Origin: Bryobacteraceae bacterium
Lineage (GTDB): Bacteria; Acidobacteriota; Terriglobia; Bryobacterales; Bryobacteraceae
Reading direction: 5' to 3'
Assembly: GCA_026129905.1 (NCBI GenBank)
Contig: JAHCHE010000005.1
Coordinates: 62,001-126,000 of the forward strand
DNA: 64,000 bases
Both the position numbers and the translations under genes were made by a program. Below are positions 28,022-37,830 of this stretch, one piece after another. The notes below the pieces were generated by a model that was given only the letters and a program-made list of their open reading frames with translations, made no database searches and had not been told where the DNA came from. Every line of letters begins with the position of its first letter. Position 1 is the first letter of the stretch.

Positions 28022-28471
28022 GTCCAGTTCCATCTCTCCGGCGGCCCCGGAAGCTCGGTGGAACCCGCACTTCATCACCATGCGAATAGCAGGCGCATTG
28101 TCCGCCGAGCCGGCTGCCCACAAACGCCGATAACCGAGCGTTCGCGCCTGCGCGGCGGCCGCCCGCGATAGCGCCGTTCCGACGCCTCGCCGGCGATACT
28201 CCTGGCGCACGAACACTGCCAGTTCCGCGACGTCCGTGTCGCTTTTGGCCAGAATGGCGTGTCCGATGATCCGGTCGTTAACGAGGGCGATAAGGTTGTG
28301 GGCGCTCGAGCCGAGGTGCTCCAGCCAGTCGTGCGTTCTCTCGGCTCGCATCGGCGGCAGTCCCATCGCCGATCCGCGCGGCTCGAAACCCTGGTACATC
28401 GAAAAGAGCCCGGGCGCGTCCCCGGCCTCGTACGCGCGAACGGAGTAAAAGGGTGCGCCGACGCTCGACAT
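28016..28471 (-). CDS. GNAT family N-acetyltransferase
   Basis: A 151-residue single-domain GNAT. The acetyl-CoA site is VAELAVFVRQEYRRRGVGTALSRAAAAQA (R-R-G-V-G pattern) and the closing motif NAPAIRMVMKCGFHRASG. The N-terminal segment VRAYEAGDAPGLFSMYQGF is typical for the fold. The acceptor is unknown. It is convergent with the small membrane protein gene and divergent from the foldase gene downstream. Confidence 0.88.
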   Translation of the reverse strand: MSSVGAPFYSVRAYEAGDAPGLFSMYQGFEPRGSAMGLPPMRAERTHDWLEHLGSSAHNLIALVNDRIIGHAILAKSDTDVAELAVFVRQEYRRRGVGTALSRAAAAQARTLGYRRLWAAGSADNAPAIRMVMKCGFHRASGAAGEMELDL

Positions 28472-28534
28472 GCGGTGACCCGACCCACTATTGTATCGGC
28501 CGCCCGCCGCTCCGGTAGAATATTGGTTTACCGA

Positions 28535-29566
28535 ATGTCCCGCCCACTCTCGCTTCTGGCATGCCTGCTGGCTGCACTTGGCGCGTCCGCGTGCCGAAAT
28601 GCCCCTCCGGAGAATGTCGCCGCTTCCGTGAACAGCCGGCCGATCAGCAACGAAGAACTGGAAAAGCAGTACAAGGTGCTTTTCTCGTCAGACAACGACA
28701 GCGTCAGCGAAGACGAAGTCGCGATCCGCAAGCTGGAAATCGTCCGCAGCCTGATCGACAACGAGATCATGCTGCAGCGCGCGGAAAAGCTGAACCTGAT
28801 GGCGGTGGAGTCCGACGTCGAGTCCAAATTCACGGAATTGCGCGCTCCATACACCCAGGAGGAGTTCGAAAAGCAGCTCAAGAGCCGCAACATGACCCAG
28901 GATGACCTTCGGGCGCAATTGCGGCGCGATCTAAGCATTCAGAAGCTATTCAACAAGGAAATCACGTCGCATATCACCATTACGGATCAGGACGTCGCCG
29001 ATTTCTACAACAATAACAAGGCGAGCTTTAACCTGGTGGAACCGCAAATTCACCTGGCGCAGGTCCTGGTGACCCCGCACCCCGATCCCAATGTCCGCAA
29101 CCTGCGAAGCGACAAGGCGCAGAACGAGGAGCAGGCGAAAGCCAAGATCAGCGCGATCGAAGCGAGGCTGCGACGGGGAGAGGATTTCGCGATGGTGGCT
29201 CAGGCGTTCTCCGAGGATGCCAATACCGCTCCCAACGGCGGCGACCTGGGCTTCATTCCCGAATCGTCGCTCGAGCAGGCCAATATTGAACTGCGCAAGG
29301 TGGTGATGGCGCTTCAGCCGGGGCAGATTTCCGGCATCATCCGAACGGCGGAAGGATACCGGATTCTGAAAGTGATCTCGCGCGAACCGGCGGGCCAGCG
29401 TGAGTTGGAAGATCCCCGGGTGCAGCAAACCATTCGGGACAATCTCCGCAACCGTAAAGACCAACTCCTGCGGGCCGCCTACTACGAAGTGGCGCGCAAC
29501 GATGCTCGCGTCGTGAATTACTTCGCGCTGGCGATCGTCCAGCGCTCCGGCGCCGACGGGCGGTAA
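28535..29566 (+). CDS. SurA/PrsA-like peptidyl-prolyl isomerase lipoprotein
   Basis: A 343-residue protein. The leader ends LGASAC, an acceptable lipobox. A SurA-N-like helical region follows (NRNS-type start SVNSRPISNEELEKQY, then KLEIVRSLIDNEIMLQRAEKLNL), then a parvulin PPIase domain with HLAQVLVTPH, LRRGEDFAMVAQAFSEDANT, GGDLGFIPESSLEQA and GIIRTAEGYRILKVISREPA. It would assist folding of envelope proteins. The ATG at 28535 is used; the longer frame upstream overlaps the GNAT gene antisense. Confidence 0.92.
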   Translation: MSRPLSLLACLLAALGASACRNAPPENVAASVNSRPISNEELEKQYKVLFSSDNDSVSEDEVAIRKLEIVRSLIDNEIMLQRAEKLNLMAVESDVESKFTELRAPYTQEEFEKQLKSRNMTQDDLRAQLRRDLSIQKLFNKEITSHITITDQDVADFYNNNKASFNLVEPQIHLAQVLVTPHPDPNVRNLRSDKAQNEEQAKAKISAIEARLRRGEDFAMVAQAFSEDANTAPNGGDLGFIPESSLEQANIELRKVVMALQPGQISGIIRTAEGYRILKVISREPAGQRELEDPRVQQTIRDNLRNRKDQLLRAAYYEVARNDARVVNYFALAIVQRSGADGR

Positions 29567-29585
29567 AGGGACCGAGGCTCGGACC

Positions 29586-31193
29586 CTACTGGGCTTGCCC
29601 GTTCTGCCGCGCCTCGTCTTTGCGGACTTCTTCGAAGTAGCGTTGGACGTAGGGCTGTAGCAGCAGGGGCACCTCGTCCCGGTGAATCTCGCCGCCGGCG
29701 GCCCGGTGACCCGCCTTGGAATCGGAATAGGCCGTACGGAGGCGCTGATCGCCCGAGGAGACCTCGATCATCACTTCGCCGGTGATGTTTTCGGCCCGTT
29801 TGCCGAGGATCTCGCTGAGCTTGCCCATCGCTTCAAGCTGTTCCTGCTGCCTCAAGTCCTTGGCGCCATCCTTGGAACCGGCGCCGCTGCGGGCCTGCTC
29901 CTGCCCGGGACGGTCCGACGCCTGGTCGCCGCCCTGCCCTTTGCCTTCGCGCGCCTGCTGACCCGCTTCCTGGCTGCGCGCGCCTTGCGGGTCGGAGGCG
30001 GGCGTTCCTTGGGCATCGGCGGTGGACGGCATTTCGCGACCCTGCTGCTGGCCTTCCTTGCGAGCCGATTGCGCGCCCTCGTCTTGACCTCGTTCGGAAA
30101 CGCGGCTTCCTTCGCCGGCCCGCGGAGGAATCTTCAGTTTGGCCATCAGGTTGGCGAAGGCATCCTGCATCTTCCGGAGCAGATCGGAGTCCTTCTGTTG
30201 AGGAGGCGGCTGACGTCTTTCCTCCGCGCCGCTTCTGGACTGCTCGGCGGACTTCGCGGGCGGGGCGTTCTCGTCGCCTTTTTCCCCGGCGCCTTCGCGA
30301 CCCTCTTTCGCCGCTTCCTCCCGCGCATCGGCGTTTTCGGGACTCTGACCTTCGCGCAGGGGCTGCCCGTGCTCATCGAGCGCGTGGGCGGGCGACTGTA
30401 GCTCGTCAACGTCCACCGGAGGTTCTTTGTCTCGGTCTCCCTGTCGCCGCTCATCCCGGACCGGTAGCGCCGTGGGTTCCTCGGGAACGGACGGTTTCGG
30501 CTGCTCCTTCAGATCGGCGATTTCGGCGACAGGGCGGAAGAAACCAACCACGCCCGCGACGATCGGCGGGCGCAGGTCGAGACTATGCTGTACGCCATAG
30601 CGAATGGCGAGCAACGTTCCGGCGGCAATGAACGTGAGAATCGCGGCGTACGCGGCGGAGGGAAAGCGGAAAGGCGCCGCCGCGCGCGGATCGGTCGCCT
30701 CTGAGAGCCGGTCAGCCACCTGGCGTTGGGCCTGACAGACGTGTTCGGGGAACCCTCGGCCCCCAGCCGGGGAGGAGAAGAAGAACGCCGTCGACAAGCT
30801 GTCGTGAAGTGACAGGCGCCGGTCGACCCGCTGGAGGAGACGGTAGGGTTCGGGAAGGCGCTTGCGGATCCGGAGGAGAGCCGCCGCCAGCGCAGCGATG
30901 AGCACGGCGGCCGGCCAGTACCATTCCAGGATCTGCGTGCCGAGCAGCAGCAAGAGGATAACGGCGCCGAGAGCGATCGCGGCGGCCGCGCACCCCTCTT
31001 CGACGGCCAACTGCAGCAAATTGCGACGCCTGACGCGAGCCAACAGGTCGAACAGATGTCCTTGACGATGGGATCCCAACGCGCGCCTCTTTTCCAAGGA
31101 ACTTAGCCCCCGACGCTGAGCCGCCGCGGCGAACACCGCCGGCTCATCTCCGACGGACTGGCCAGTCCGGCTCCGGCAGGGGCTCTTCTCCAA
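29586..31193 (-). CDS. Membrane protein with a long charged low-complexity region
   Basis: A protein of up to 535 residues. It has three membrane segments: two adjacent (AAIALGAVILLLLLGTQIL and AAVLIAALAAALL) and one later (AAYAAILTFIAAGTLLAI). From about residue 225 there is a very long Gln/Glu/Gly/Ala-rich disordered stretch, then a compact C-terminal piece ending LLLQPYVQRYFEEVRKDE. This resembles the DUF4175-like proteins often found with MoxR and DUF58 genes, but those are absent here. The frame opens with TTG at 31193; internal starts at about 31136 or 31097 are possible. Confidence 0.65.
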   Translation of the reverse strand: MEKSPCRSRTGQSVGDEPAVFAAAAQRRGLSSLEKRRALGSHRQGHLFDLLARVRRRNLLQLAVEEGCAAAAIALGAVILLLLLGTQILEWYWPAAVLIAALAAALLRIRKRLPEPYRLLQRVDRRLSLHDSLSTAFFFSSPAGGRGFPEHVCQAQRQVADRLSEATDPRAAAPFRFPSAAYAAILTFIAAGTLLAIRYGVQHSLDLRPPIVAGVVGFFRPVAEIADLKEQPKPSVPEEPTALPVRDERRQGDRDKEPPVDVDELQSPAHALDEHGQPLREGQSPENADAREEAAKEGREGAGEKGDENAPPAKSAEQSRSGAEERRQPPPQQKDSDLLRKMQDAFANLMAKLKIPPRAGEGSRVSERGQDEGAQSARKEGQQQGREMPSTADAQGTPASDPQGARSQEAGQQAREGKGQGGDQASDRPGQEQARSGAGSKDGAKDLRQQEQLEAMGKLSEILGKRAENITGEVMIEVSSGDQRLRTAYSDSKAGHRAAGGEIHRDEVPLLLQPYVQRYFEEVRKDEARQNGQAQ

Positions 31194-31231
31194 TTATCGC
31201 AAAGGCTGCAGCGGCTGACGCGAGATCGCGA

Positions 31232-31870
31232 TTAGAAACCCTCGAGCAGGTGCCCCATCTTCTCCTTCTTGGTCCGCAGGTACTCTTCGGCGGTCGCAAC
31301 GGAGGAAACCTGGCACGGAATTCGCTCCGTCACGGCGATGCCGGCGCGCTCCAGTGCCCGGATCTTGTCCGGGTTGTTTGACAGGAGGCGGACCGAGGTC
31401 AGGCCGAAGTAATGGAGGATCTCAGCGGGCAAGCCATAGTCCCGGAGGTCAGCCTGAAATCCGAGAATCTCGTTCGCCTCGACCGTATCGGCGCCGTCAT
31501 CCTGGAGGGCGTAGGCCCGAAGCTTGTTGAGCAGGCCGATCCCTCTCCCTTCCTTGTGCTCGTAAATGAGCAGCCCGCGGCCCTCGTCGGCAATCATGGC
31601 CAGCGACCGTTCCAACTGCGCCCGGCAGTCGCAGCGCAGGCTGTGAAAAACATCGCCGGTGAGACATTGGGAGTGGATGCGGACCAGCGGCGGCGGATCG
31701 CCCCGCAGGTCGCCGGCGCGCAGAACGACAGCTTCGTCGGTGGAGGAGCCGTTCCGCCCCTCGAAGCCGAAGATGCGAAAATGGCCGTACCTGCTAGGGA
31801 AATCCGCCTCGGCTACCTTGAACAGCGTCACTACGGGAGTTGCGGCCATCATCTTCTGCGGGTGCAGCAA
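31232..31870 (-). CDS. ribA: GTP cyclohydrolase II
   Basis: A 212-residue RibA. Zn-binding Cys residues are in CLTGDVFHSLRCDCRAQLE, the catalytic region is RGLLIYEHKEGRGIGLLNKLRAY, with LTSVRLLSNNPDKIRALE and RIPCQVSSVATAEEYLRTKKEKMGH in the C-terminal part. It opens GTP to the first riboflavin intermediate. It is not fused to RibB as in many bacteria. The ATG at 31870 may be followed by a better start at MMAATPVV (31852/31849). It is divergent from the LytS-like kinase with only about 25-45 bases between starts. Confidence 0.95.
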   Translation of the reverse strand: MLHPQKMMAATPVVTLFKVAEADFPSRYGHFRIFGFEGRNGSSTDEAVVLRAGDLRGDPPPLVRIHSQCLTGDVFHSLRCDCRAQLERSLAMIADEGRGLLIYEHKEGRGIGLLNKLRAYALQDDGADTVEANEILGFQADLRDYGLPAEILHYFGLTSVRLLSNNPDKIRALERAGIAVTERIPCQVSSVATAEEYLRTKKEKMGHLLEGF

Positions 31871-31892
31871 ACGAATAAAAACTTCCTTTCAT

Positions 31893-31898
31893 TATAAT
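31893..31898 (+). promoter_or_regulatory. Perfect TATAAT -10 box for the LytS-type kinase
   Basis: TATAAT at 31893-31898 overlaps the first in-frame ATG (31897), so transcription should start near 31905 and translation at the next ATG, 31915, which has AAGG six bases upstream. No strong -35 is visible. Confidence 0.5.
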
Positions 31899-31914
31899 GT
31901 TCCACAAGGCTGTC

Positions 31915-33234
31915 ATGGTGGACAACAACGCCGTCGTGCTACTCGTCAAACTGGCGGTAGCGGCGTCTCTGGCGAGCATCATGGCGCGGTTCGGGGCGTT
32001 TCAGAAGATCCTGATGCGCGAACAGCGCACGCTCCACCAGCGGCTGAAGCTGGCGTTGGGATTCTCGGGAATTTTCGCGGCCGGAGTGGGAACGAGGCTG
32101 CTCCTGAAGTCCTACCGGGCGGTGGACCTCGGGCTGGAAGGAAGTCTCATCGCCGGCGTGGTGGGCGGATACGTCTCCGGGATGGTTTCCGGCATTCTGA
32201 TTTCGCTGCCCGCGATGTTCGCCGGGGAGTACCTGACGATGCCGCTGTTCGCCGGCGTCGGTGTGCTGGGAGGCCTGTTGCGCGCCTGCGCGCCTGAGCC
32301 GGAGGAGGTGTGGCGATTCTCTCCCCTGCTGGACTTTCGCCTCTACCGGCTGTTCCGGCGGTGGTCGGACCACCGGCGCCCCCTGTTTCACCTCATTTTT
32401 CTGACCGCGATCGTTTTCGCCGAATTTTTGCGTTTCAGCTTGAGCAAGATCGGGACGGCGGGCAAGCCGGCGGTGTTTTCACTGCACCCGGTCTGGGACA
32501 CCCCGCATCCGTTCAGCCAGATCGGAGTCTACCTGGCTACGCTTTTCTGCGTGACGGTTCCGCTGAAGATCTGGAACAACATGCGGACGGAGCAGAAGCT
32601 GGAATCGCAGAAGCGCCTGCTGAGCGAAGCGCGGCTGGCGGCGCTAACCAGCCAGATCAATCCGCACTTTCTGTTCAATACGCTGAACACGGTTTCGTCG
32701 CTGATCCGCATCAATCCGGAACAGGCCCGGGTGGTGGTTTTGAAGCTGTCGAACATTCTTCGGAGCCTGCTTCGGAAGCACGATAACCTCACGACCCTGC
32801 GCGACGAACTGGCGTTCATCGAGGACTACCTATCGATCGAGATGGTCCGGTTCGGCGATAGCCTGCGCTTCGTTAAGGAAGTGGACCCCGACACGCTGGA
32901 CCGGCTGGTGCCGAGCATGGTATTGCAGCCGCTGGTGGAGAACAGCCTGCGCCACGGTCTCAGCAGCAAGCTGAATGGTGGTACCATCCGGATTCATAGC
33001 CACCTGGAAGGCGGCAGGCTGCATCTGATCGTTGAAGATGACGGCGCTGGCATTCCGGAGGCGGCAATGGCAAAATTGTTCGAGCAAGGCATCGGCATCA
33101 GCAACGTGAACGAGCGTCTGAAGGTCATGTTTGGCAACGATTATAAAATGTGGATTGATAGTAAACCCGGCGAAGGCGCCCGGACCCGAATCGAGATTCC
33201 CGACCTCCAGACGAACGTGGCCGCCGCTTCTTGA
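31915..33234 (+). CDS. LytS-type membrane sensor histidine kinase
   Basis: A 439-residue kinase with a 5TMR-LYT-like multi-pass input region (FSGIFAAGVGTRLLL, GLEGSLIAGVVGGYVSGMVSGILISLPA, LFAGVGVLGGLLRA and two further segments), then the His_kinase core SQINPHFLFNTLNTVSSLI with the phospho-accepting His, and the HATPase_c domain (VPSMVLQPLVENSLRHGL N-box, EDDGAGIP, GIGISNVNERL). LytS kinases sense wall or membrane state and phosphorylate LytTR regulators; no LytTR gene is near. The start at 31915 is chosen because the first ATG overlaps the -10 box. Confidence 0.9.
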   Translation: MVDNNAVVLLVKLAVAASLASIMARFGAFQKILMREQRTLHQRLKLALGFSGIFAAGVGTRLLLKSYRAVDLGLEGSLIAGVVGGYVSGMVSGILISLPAMFAGEYLTMPLFAGVGVLGGLLRACAPEPEEVWRFSPLLDFRLYRLFRRWSDHRRPLFHLIFLTAIVFAEFLRFSLSKIGTAGKPAVFSLHPVWDTPHPFSQIGVYLATLFCVTVPLKIWNNMRTEQKLESQKRLLSEARLAALTSQINPHFLFNTLNTVSSLIRINPEQARVVVLKLSNILRSLLRKHDNLTTLRDELAFIEDYLSIEMVRFGDSLRFVKEVDPDTLDRLVPSMVLQPLVENSLRHGLSSKLNGGTIRIHSHLEGGRLHLIVEDDGAGIPEAAMAKLFEQGIGISNVNERLKVMFGNDYKMWIDSKPGEGARTRIEIPDLQTNVAAAS

Positions 33235-33278
33235 CGTCTCCTCCACTGATACTCTCATGCCCTGAAAAGGAGTTCCGG

Positions 33279-33965
33279 TTGAGTAATTACGACCTCGCAC
33301 TGCTCGGCTACCGGCTGGACGGCATGCCGCAGACCATCGCCACGCGGACACGCCGCGTCTACGACCGAGTGGCCGCGTTTTATCCCATTTCGACGCACCT
33401 GTTTCACTCGCGAGCGCATCGCGCGGCGCTGCGCGACTCCGGCATCCGGGACGGGATGCGGGTCCTGGAGGTCGCCACCGGGTCCGGAGAGATGTTCCGG
33501 CGGCTGGTCCGCGTGAACCGCAGTGGAACGACGCTGGGTTTTGACCTCAGTCCCAACATGGCGGCAAGAACGCTGCGGCGCGTGCGCAAGGAATATCCCA
33601 AGAGCGCGGCGCACTGCAACGCCGTCGACGCGCGCTTCATGCCGTTTCCGGACGCCTCGTTCGACGCCGTGGTGTGCTGCTATCTGCTGGAACTGCTTTC
33701 GGCGGAAGACATCGTTCGGACCGTGGGGGAACTGCATCGCGTCCTGCGGCCGCGCGCCACCTTGACGCTCATCCTGATCGACCAGAATCTCCGGGCGTTC
33801 AACCGAATCTACCGGTTTTGCGGGCGCATGGCGCCGGCTTTCTGGGGCCGGCAGGTGGCGGGACGCGCGCGCGACGTGATCCTTGCGAGCGATTTCCAGA
33901 TCGTCAGCGAACGGTGCGTCCGGCAGACGGGCTATCCATCGCGCGTTCTGGTTGCCCGTAAGTAG
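33279..33965 (+). CDS. SAM-dependent methyltransferase, UbiE-like
   Basis: A 228-residue class I methyltransferase: DGMRVLEVATGSGEMFRRLVR (motif I), TLGFDLSPNMAARTLRRVRKEYP, FMPFPDASFDAVVCCYLLELLS and the C-terminal ATLTLILIDQNL. Substrate unknown; lipid or quinone head-group methylation is typical of the group. The start is a TTG at 33279 because AAAAGGAG lies just upstream; the longer frame from 33231 includes an unlikely leader. About 45 bases downstream of the kinase gene. Confidence 0.88.
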   Translation: MSNYDLALLGYRLDGMPQTIATRTRRVYDRVAAFYPISTHLFHSRAHRAALRDSGIRDGMRVLEVATGSGEMFRRLVRVNRSGTTLGFDLSPNMAARTLRRVRKEYPKSAAHCNAVDARFMPFPDASFDAVVCCYLLELLSAEDIVRTVGELHRVLRPRATLTLILIDQNLRAFNRIYRFCGRMAPAFWGRQVAGRARDVILASDFQIVSERCVRQTGYPSRVLVARK

Positions 33966-33983
33966 CCGGCCGCGGGACTGGTT

Positions 33984-34885
33984 GTGCCACAACCTTACGA
34001 CCGCGCCTTCAAAGTCCTGGCCGAAGAGCATCCGCGGGGTTTGCTGTATCTGTTCGCCCGACTGCCTCTCGACGTGCCCGCGGAGGTGGAACTGGTCGGC
34101 CGGGATCTGACCCTTCCGGCGTTCGCGGCTGACCAACTGTACCGGGTGGAAATCGAAGGGCGGGTAAGGCTGCATCACCTGGAATTCCAGACCCGCTACG
34201 AGACCGAGATGCCCGACCGGATGCTGTCCTATGCCATGGCAGCGGCGCTGAAATACGGGCTGCCTCTGGAATCACCCTGGTGTTGCTGAAGGAGGTCCAC
34301 GCACCGAGGAATATTCCGGAGGCGCATTACCGCCAGTGGGGCGGGTTGGGAGTCAGACTCGATTACCGGGTGGTCCGTATCTGGGAACTGGGGCCCGAAA
34401 TCGTGTTTGCCTCCGGAGTGCCGGAGCTGCTGCCCTGGGTACCAGCGATGAACGCCACCGAGCGGGACGTGGAGCGGGCGGCGCGAGCGCTTCTGGAACG
34501 CAACGACCGCACGCTTGCCTCCTGCTTTGGCCTGTTTGGGACAATGCGCTACGATATTAAGCAGTTGAAGGCATTGCTTGGGAGGCTTGGAATGCCGATT
34601 TTCACCGAACAGATGTTGATGGATTCCGACGCGGTGCGGTGGCTGGTGGAACAGAACAGAAAGGAGGCCGCTGAGGCCGCGCTGGAACGAGGGCGCGTCG
34701 AGGGGCGCGTCGAAGAAGCGCGCGGTTCCATCCGGGAAGTTCTCGCGCGACGCTTTCCCGCGATGCCGGTTCCCGCCGCTCTCGACGACATCGTCGAGGT
34801 CGACCGGCTGAAACGCATCTTCAGCCAACTCCTGTCCGCTGAGAGTGAACAGGCCGCGGCGGCTGTCTTGCGGGACGCGCAATAG
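33984..34885 (+). pseudogene. Rpn-family recombination-promoting nuclease gene with one frameshift
   Basis: Frame one (GTG at 33984) gives YDRAFKVLAEEHPRGLLYLF and the PD-(D/E)XK core LHHLEFQTRYETEMPDRMLSYAMAAALKYGLPLES, then stops at 34289. The next frame continues the same protein without a gap: LVLLKEVHAPRNIPEAHYRQWGG to the stop at 34885, with the helical C-terminus LERGRVEGRVEEARGSIREVLARRF. One missing base near 34273 explains the break. Rpn proteins are transposase-related DNases. Either inactivated or a sequencing indel. Confidence 0.8.
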
Positions 34886-34887
34886 CA

Positions 34888-35094
34888 ATGCGTTTCGATG
34901 AGCTGATCCGGTCCTCGATGATTGTGCGGGACGTGAAAGTCGAACATCCGGAGACCATTCGCGTCTTCGACAACCACGGATTCCGCGACGCCTGCGACGA
35001 TTGTTCGATCGAACAGGTCGCGCGCAAGCACGGCCTCCGGTCTCAGGACCTGGTGGCCGAACTCAACCAGGCTGTGGCGTCCGAAGGGACGTAG
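34888..35094 (+). CDS. DUF1858/ScdA_N-like small protein
   Basis: A 68-residue protein two bases after the Rpn stop. The pattern MIVRDVKVEHPETIRVFDNHGF, a Cys-x-x-Cys (DACDDC) and SIEQVARKHGLRSQDLVAELNQAV follows DUF1858/DUF542 domains, where a C-x-x-C pair after a PETxxVFxxxG segment sits in the loop before the helix. Such domains occur in iron-sulfur and nitrosative-stress repair proteins, but a function here is not assigned. Confidence 0.75.
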   Translation: MRFDELIRSSMIVRDVKVEHPETIRVFDNHGFRDACDDCSIEQVARKHGLRSQDLVAELNQAVASEGT

Positions 35095-35244
35095 ACGGCG
35101 CAAGACTATCCGTTTTGATAGGGGTTCTTACCCGTTCGGATAAGTCCCGCCTTCGCGCGTGCGGTTGGGGCCTGCAAATCGCCGAGAAGAAATAACCTTG
35201 AACCGTCGCCCTTCGAATGCTCCGCCTCCGTCGAGGACAAACCG

Positions 35245-35478
35245 ATGCACAGCCGAAACACCTACTTCCTGGTCGGCGCCGTCTGTGGGATGGGCACCGT
35301 CCTCGTCGTGGCACTGCTTGCGGAAGCCGGACTCCGTCCTGGAACGATTGGCCTGGCTCTCGGGGTCGGCGGCGTCGCAGGCAACTTAGCCGTCAAGTGG
35401 GCGGAGAACCGGAGCAAGACGCCAACCATCGAGGATGCCGATCGCGCAATTACCCTCTTCCCTCGCCAGAAGAAGTAG
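35245..35478 (+). CDS. Small two-helix membrane protein
   Basis: A 77-residue product with two membrane segments, TYFLVGAVCGMGTVLVVALLAE and TIGLALGVGGVAGNLAVKWA, and a short cytoplasmic tail. A GAGGA site lies just before the ATG. I do not recognise a family. The 150 bases before it hold nothing visible. Confidence 0.55.
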   Translation: MHSRNTYFLVGAVCGMGTVLVVALLAEAGLRPGTIGLALGVGGVAGNLAVKWAENRSKTPTIEDADRAITLFPRQKK

Positions 35479-35504
35479 AGCCAGAGCGTTCCGGGCGGCC
35501 GGGC

Positions 35505-36731
35505 TTACGCCGGCTCGGCTCCGTAGCGAGCGGCGACATACTCGTCGAGGATGGCGATGAACTCCTCGACGATGCGGTCGCCTTTCAACGTTTTCAGCAA
35601 GCGGCCGTCGACAAACACAGGCGCCTTCGGCTCTTCGAACGTGCCGGGCAGCGAGATGCCGATGTTGGCGTGCTTGGATTCGCCCGGACCGTTGACGATG
35701 CAGCCCATCACGGCGACCCTCATCTCCTCGACGCCCGGGTGGCGCTCCTTCCAGACGGGCATGCGCTCGCGGAGGTAGGTCTGGATCTGGTCGGCCATTT
35801 CCTGAAAGAACGTGCTGGTGGTGCGACCGCAACCGGGACAGGCCGTGACCTGCGGCGTGAACGAGCGCAAGCCGAGCGCCTGCAAAATCTGCTGGCAGAC
35901 GATGACCTCTTCGGTCCGGTCGCCGTTGGGCAACGGCGTGAGGGAGGCGCGAATGGTGTCTCCAATACCCTCCTGGAGAAGAATCGCCAGACCCGCAGTG
36001 GTGGCAACGATGCCTTTGGATCCGAGCCCGGCTTCGGTGAGGCCGACGTGCAGCGGGTAGTCTCCCTCGGCCGCCAGCGCGCGGTACACCGATACCAGGT
36101 CCTGAACGCCGCTGACTTTCGCGCTGAGGATGATGCGGTCGTGCGGCAAGCCGTATTGCTCGGCGGCGCGAGCGGACTCGATGGCGCTGACGACGAGCGC
36201 CTTCATGGTCACGGCGGAGGCGTCAAGCGGCCGCGGGGAGGCGGCGTTTTCGTCCATCAGGCGGGTGAGCAGCGCCTGGTCGAGCGAGCCCCAGTTGACG
36301 CCGATCCGCACCGGACGATGGTATTCGATGGCGGCCTCGATCATGGTGCGGAAGTTGTCGTCGTGCTTCTTGCCGATGTTGACGTTGCCGGGATTGATGC
36401 GGTACTTGGCTAGAGCGCGGGCGCAGGCCGGATATTTCCGCAGGAGGATGTGGCCGTTATAGTGGAAATCGCCGACCAGTGGAACACGGACGCCGAACTT
36501 GTCGAGGGCGTCGGCGATGCGCGGTACGGCCGCCGCCGCGTCCTCCGTGTTAACGGTCACCCGGACCAACTCGGAACCGGCGCGGGCCAAGTCCATTACC
36601 TGGTTAACGGTGGCGGCGACATCGGCGGTATCGGTATTGGTCATCGACTGGACGACGATGGGATGGAGGCCGCCGATCTTGACCCCTCCCACTTCCACAA
36701 TGGCGCTCTTGCGGCGCTCCCCAACAGGCAT
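35505..36731 (-). CDS. ispG: (E)-4-hydroxy-3-methylbut-2-enyl-diphosphate synthase
   Basis: A 408-residue IspG/GcpE of the short bacterial type. TIM-barrel part: [48 protein letters not shown]. The C-terminal 4Fe-4S part has ACPGCGRT (two Cys) and [10 protein letters not shown] (third Cys). It reduces MEcPP to HMBPP in the MEP isoprenoid pathway. It stands alone and is divergent from the DUF1385 gene. Confidence 0.97.
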   Translation of the reverse strand: MPVGERRKSAIVEVGGVKIGGLHPIVVQSMTNTDTADVAATVNQVMDLARAGSELVRVTVNTEDAAAAVPRIADALDKFGVRVPLVGDFHYNGHILLRKYPACARALAKYRINPGNVNIGKKHDDNFRTMIEAAIEYHRPVRIGVNWGSLDQALLTRLMDENAASPRPLDASAVTMKALVVSAIESARAAEQYGLPHDRIILSAKVSGVQDLVSVYRALAAEGDYPLHVGLTEAGLGSKGIVATTAGLAILLQEGIGDTIRASLTPLPNGDRTEEVIVCQQILQALGLRSFTPQVTACPGCGRTTSTFFQEMADQIQTYLRERMPVWKERHPGVEEMRVAVMGCIVNGPGESKHANIGISLPGTFEEPKAPVFVDGRLLKTLKGDRIVEEFIAILDEYVAARYGAEPA

Positions 36732-36812
36732 GGTAATCCCGAGAAATCTTAGTTTATCAGTTGGACGACCTCGCCCGATTCCTGCGCTATACTGAGGGGA
36801 GAGGTTCTCCGA

Positions 36813-37790
36813 TTGTCAATCCGCAGTTTCCTGCGCCTGGCGGCGCATGCGCAGATGCTTCCCGTTCTTGAGAGCGGGGAGGAGACGCTGGTAGGGGGCC
36901 AAGCGGTGATGGAAGGCGTGATGATGCGCGCCCCACACAGCTATTGCGTCGCCGTGCGTCGGGCCAATGGCGAGATCGCGACCGAGCAGGGTCCGATCGG
37001 CAAGGTTTCCGAGAAGTACCGCATCTTCAAGTACCCGCTGCTCCGAGGCGTGGGGGTCCTTGGCCAGGCGATGTACCTCGGGATGAAAGCGCTGCGATTC
37101 TCGGCGAATGCCGCGATGGAGGACATCGAGCCGAAGCGGAAAGGACGAGAAATGTCGGGCTGGGTGATGGGCCTGAACCTCGCGTTTTCGCTTGGCTTTT
37201 TCATCTTTCTGTACAAGCTTGTGCCGCTGTGGCTGGCGACGCGGTTGAGCGAGGCGGCGCCCGCGCTGCACGGCCGGGTGGCGTTTAACCTGACTGACGG
37301 CGTGATCCGGCTCGGGATCTTCCTGCTGTTTCTGTGGGGCGTCTCGCGCTGGAAGGAGATCCGCCGGGTCTTTCAGTACCACGGCGCCGAACACAAAGTA
37401 GTGTTTAATTTTGAATCGGGGCAACCGGTGACGGTTGGGAACGCGCGTGAGTTTCCGACGTGGCATCCCCGCTGCGGTACCAGTTTCCTGCTGGTGGTGA
37501 TGATGACGGCGATCATCGTCTACACGCTGGTTCCGTTCCAGAGCTTCGCCGGAATGTTCGCCTCGCGAATCGTCCTGTTGCCCTTGATCGCGGGCGTGAG
37601 CTACGAAGTGATTCGATACGCCGCACGGCGCCGGGCAAGCGTGCTCGCAGCCTTAACGGCCCCCGGTCTGTGGCTGCAACGAATTACGACCCAGCCTCCG
37701 ACAGACGATCAGACGGCCGTGGCAATCCGGGCCCTCGATGGCGCGATGGCCATCGAAGAGGTCCAGGGCGGCCAGTTGACGATCGCTTAG
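36813..37790 (+). CDS. DUF1385 family membrane protein
   Basis: A 325-residue protein with the DUF1385 hallmark [24 protein letters not shown], then [18 protein letters not shown], several membrane segments ([67 protein letters not shown]) and [15 protein letters not shown]. The TTG at 36813 is used, with GAGGGGAGAGG upstream; an internal ATG before the hallmark is possible. It precedes prfA and prmC, a common arrangement (DUF1385-prfA-prmC). Function unknown. Confidence 0.92.
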   Translation: MSIRSFLRLAAHAQMLPVLESGEETLVGGQAVMEGVMMRAPHSYCVAVRRANGEIATEQGPIGKVSEKYRIFKYPLLRGVGVLGQAMYLGMKALRFSANAAMEDIEPKRKGREMSGWVMGLNLAFSLGFFIFLYKLVPLWLATRLSEAAPALHGRVAFNLTDGVIRLGIFLLFLWGVSRWKEIRRVFQYHGAEHKVVFNFESGQPVTVGNAREFPTWHPRCGTSFLLVVMMTAIIVYTLVPFQSFAGMFASRIVLLPLIAGVSYEVIRYAARRRASVLAALTAPGLWLQRITTQPPTDDQTAVAIRALDGAMAIEEVQGGQLTIA

Positions 37791-37830
37791 CTGTACCCGC
37801 GGGCGCTTTCCTGCCGCGGCATCCGCGCCC

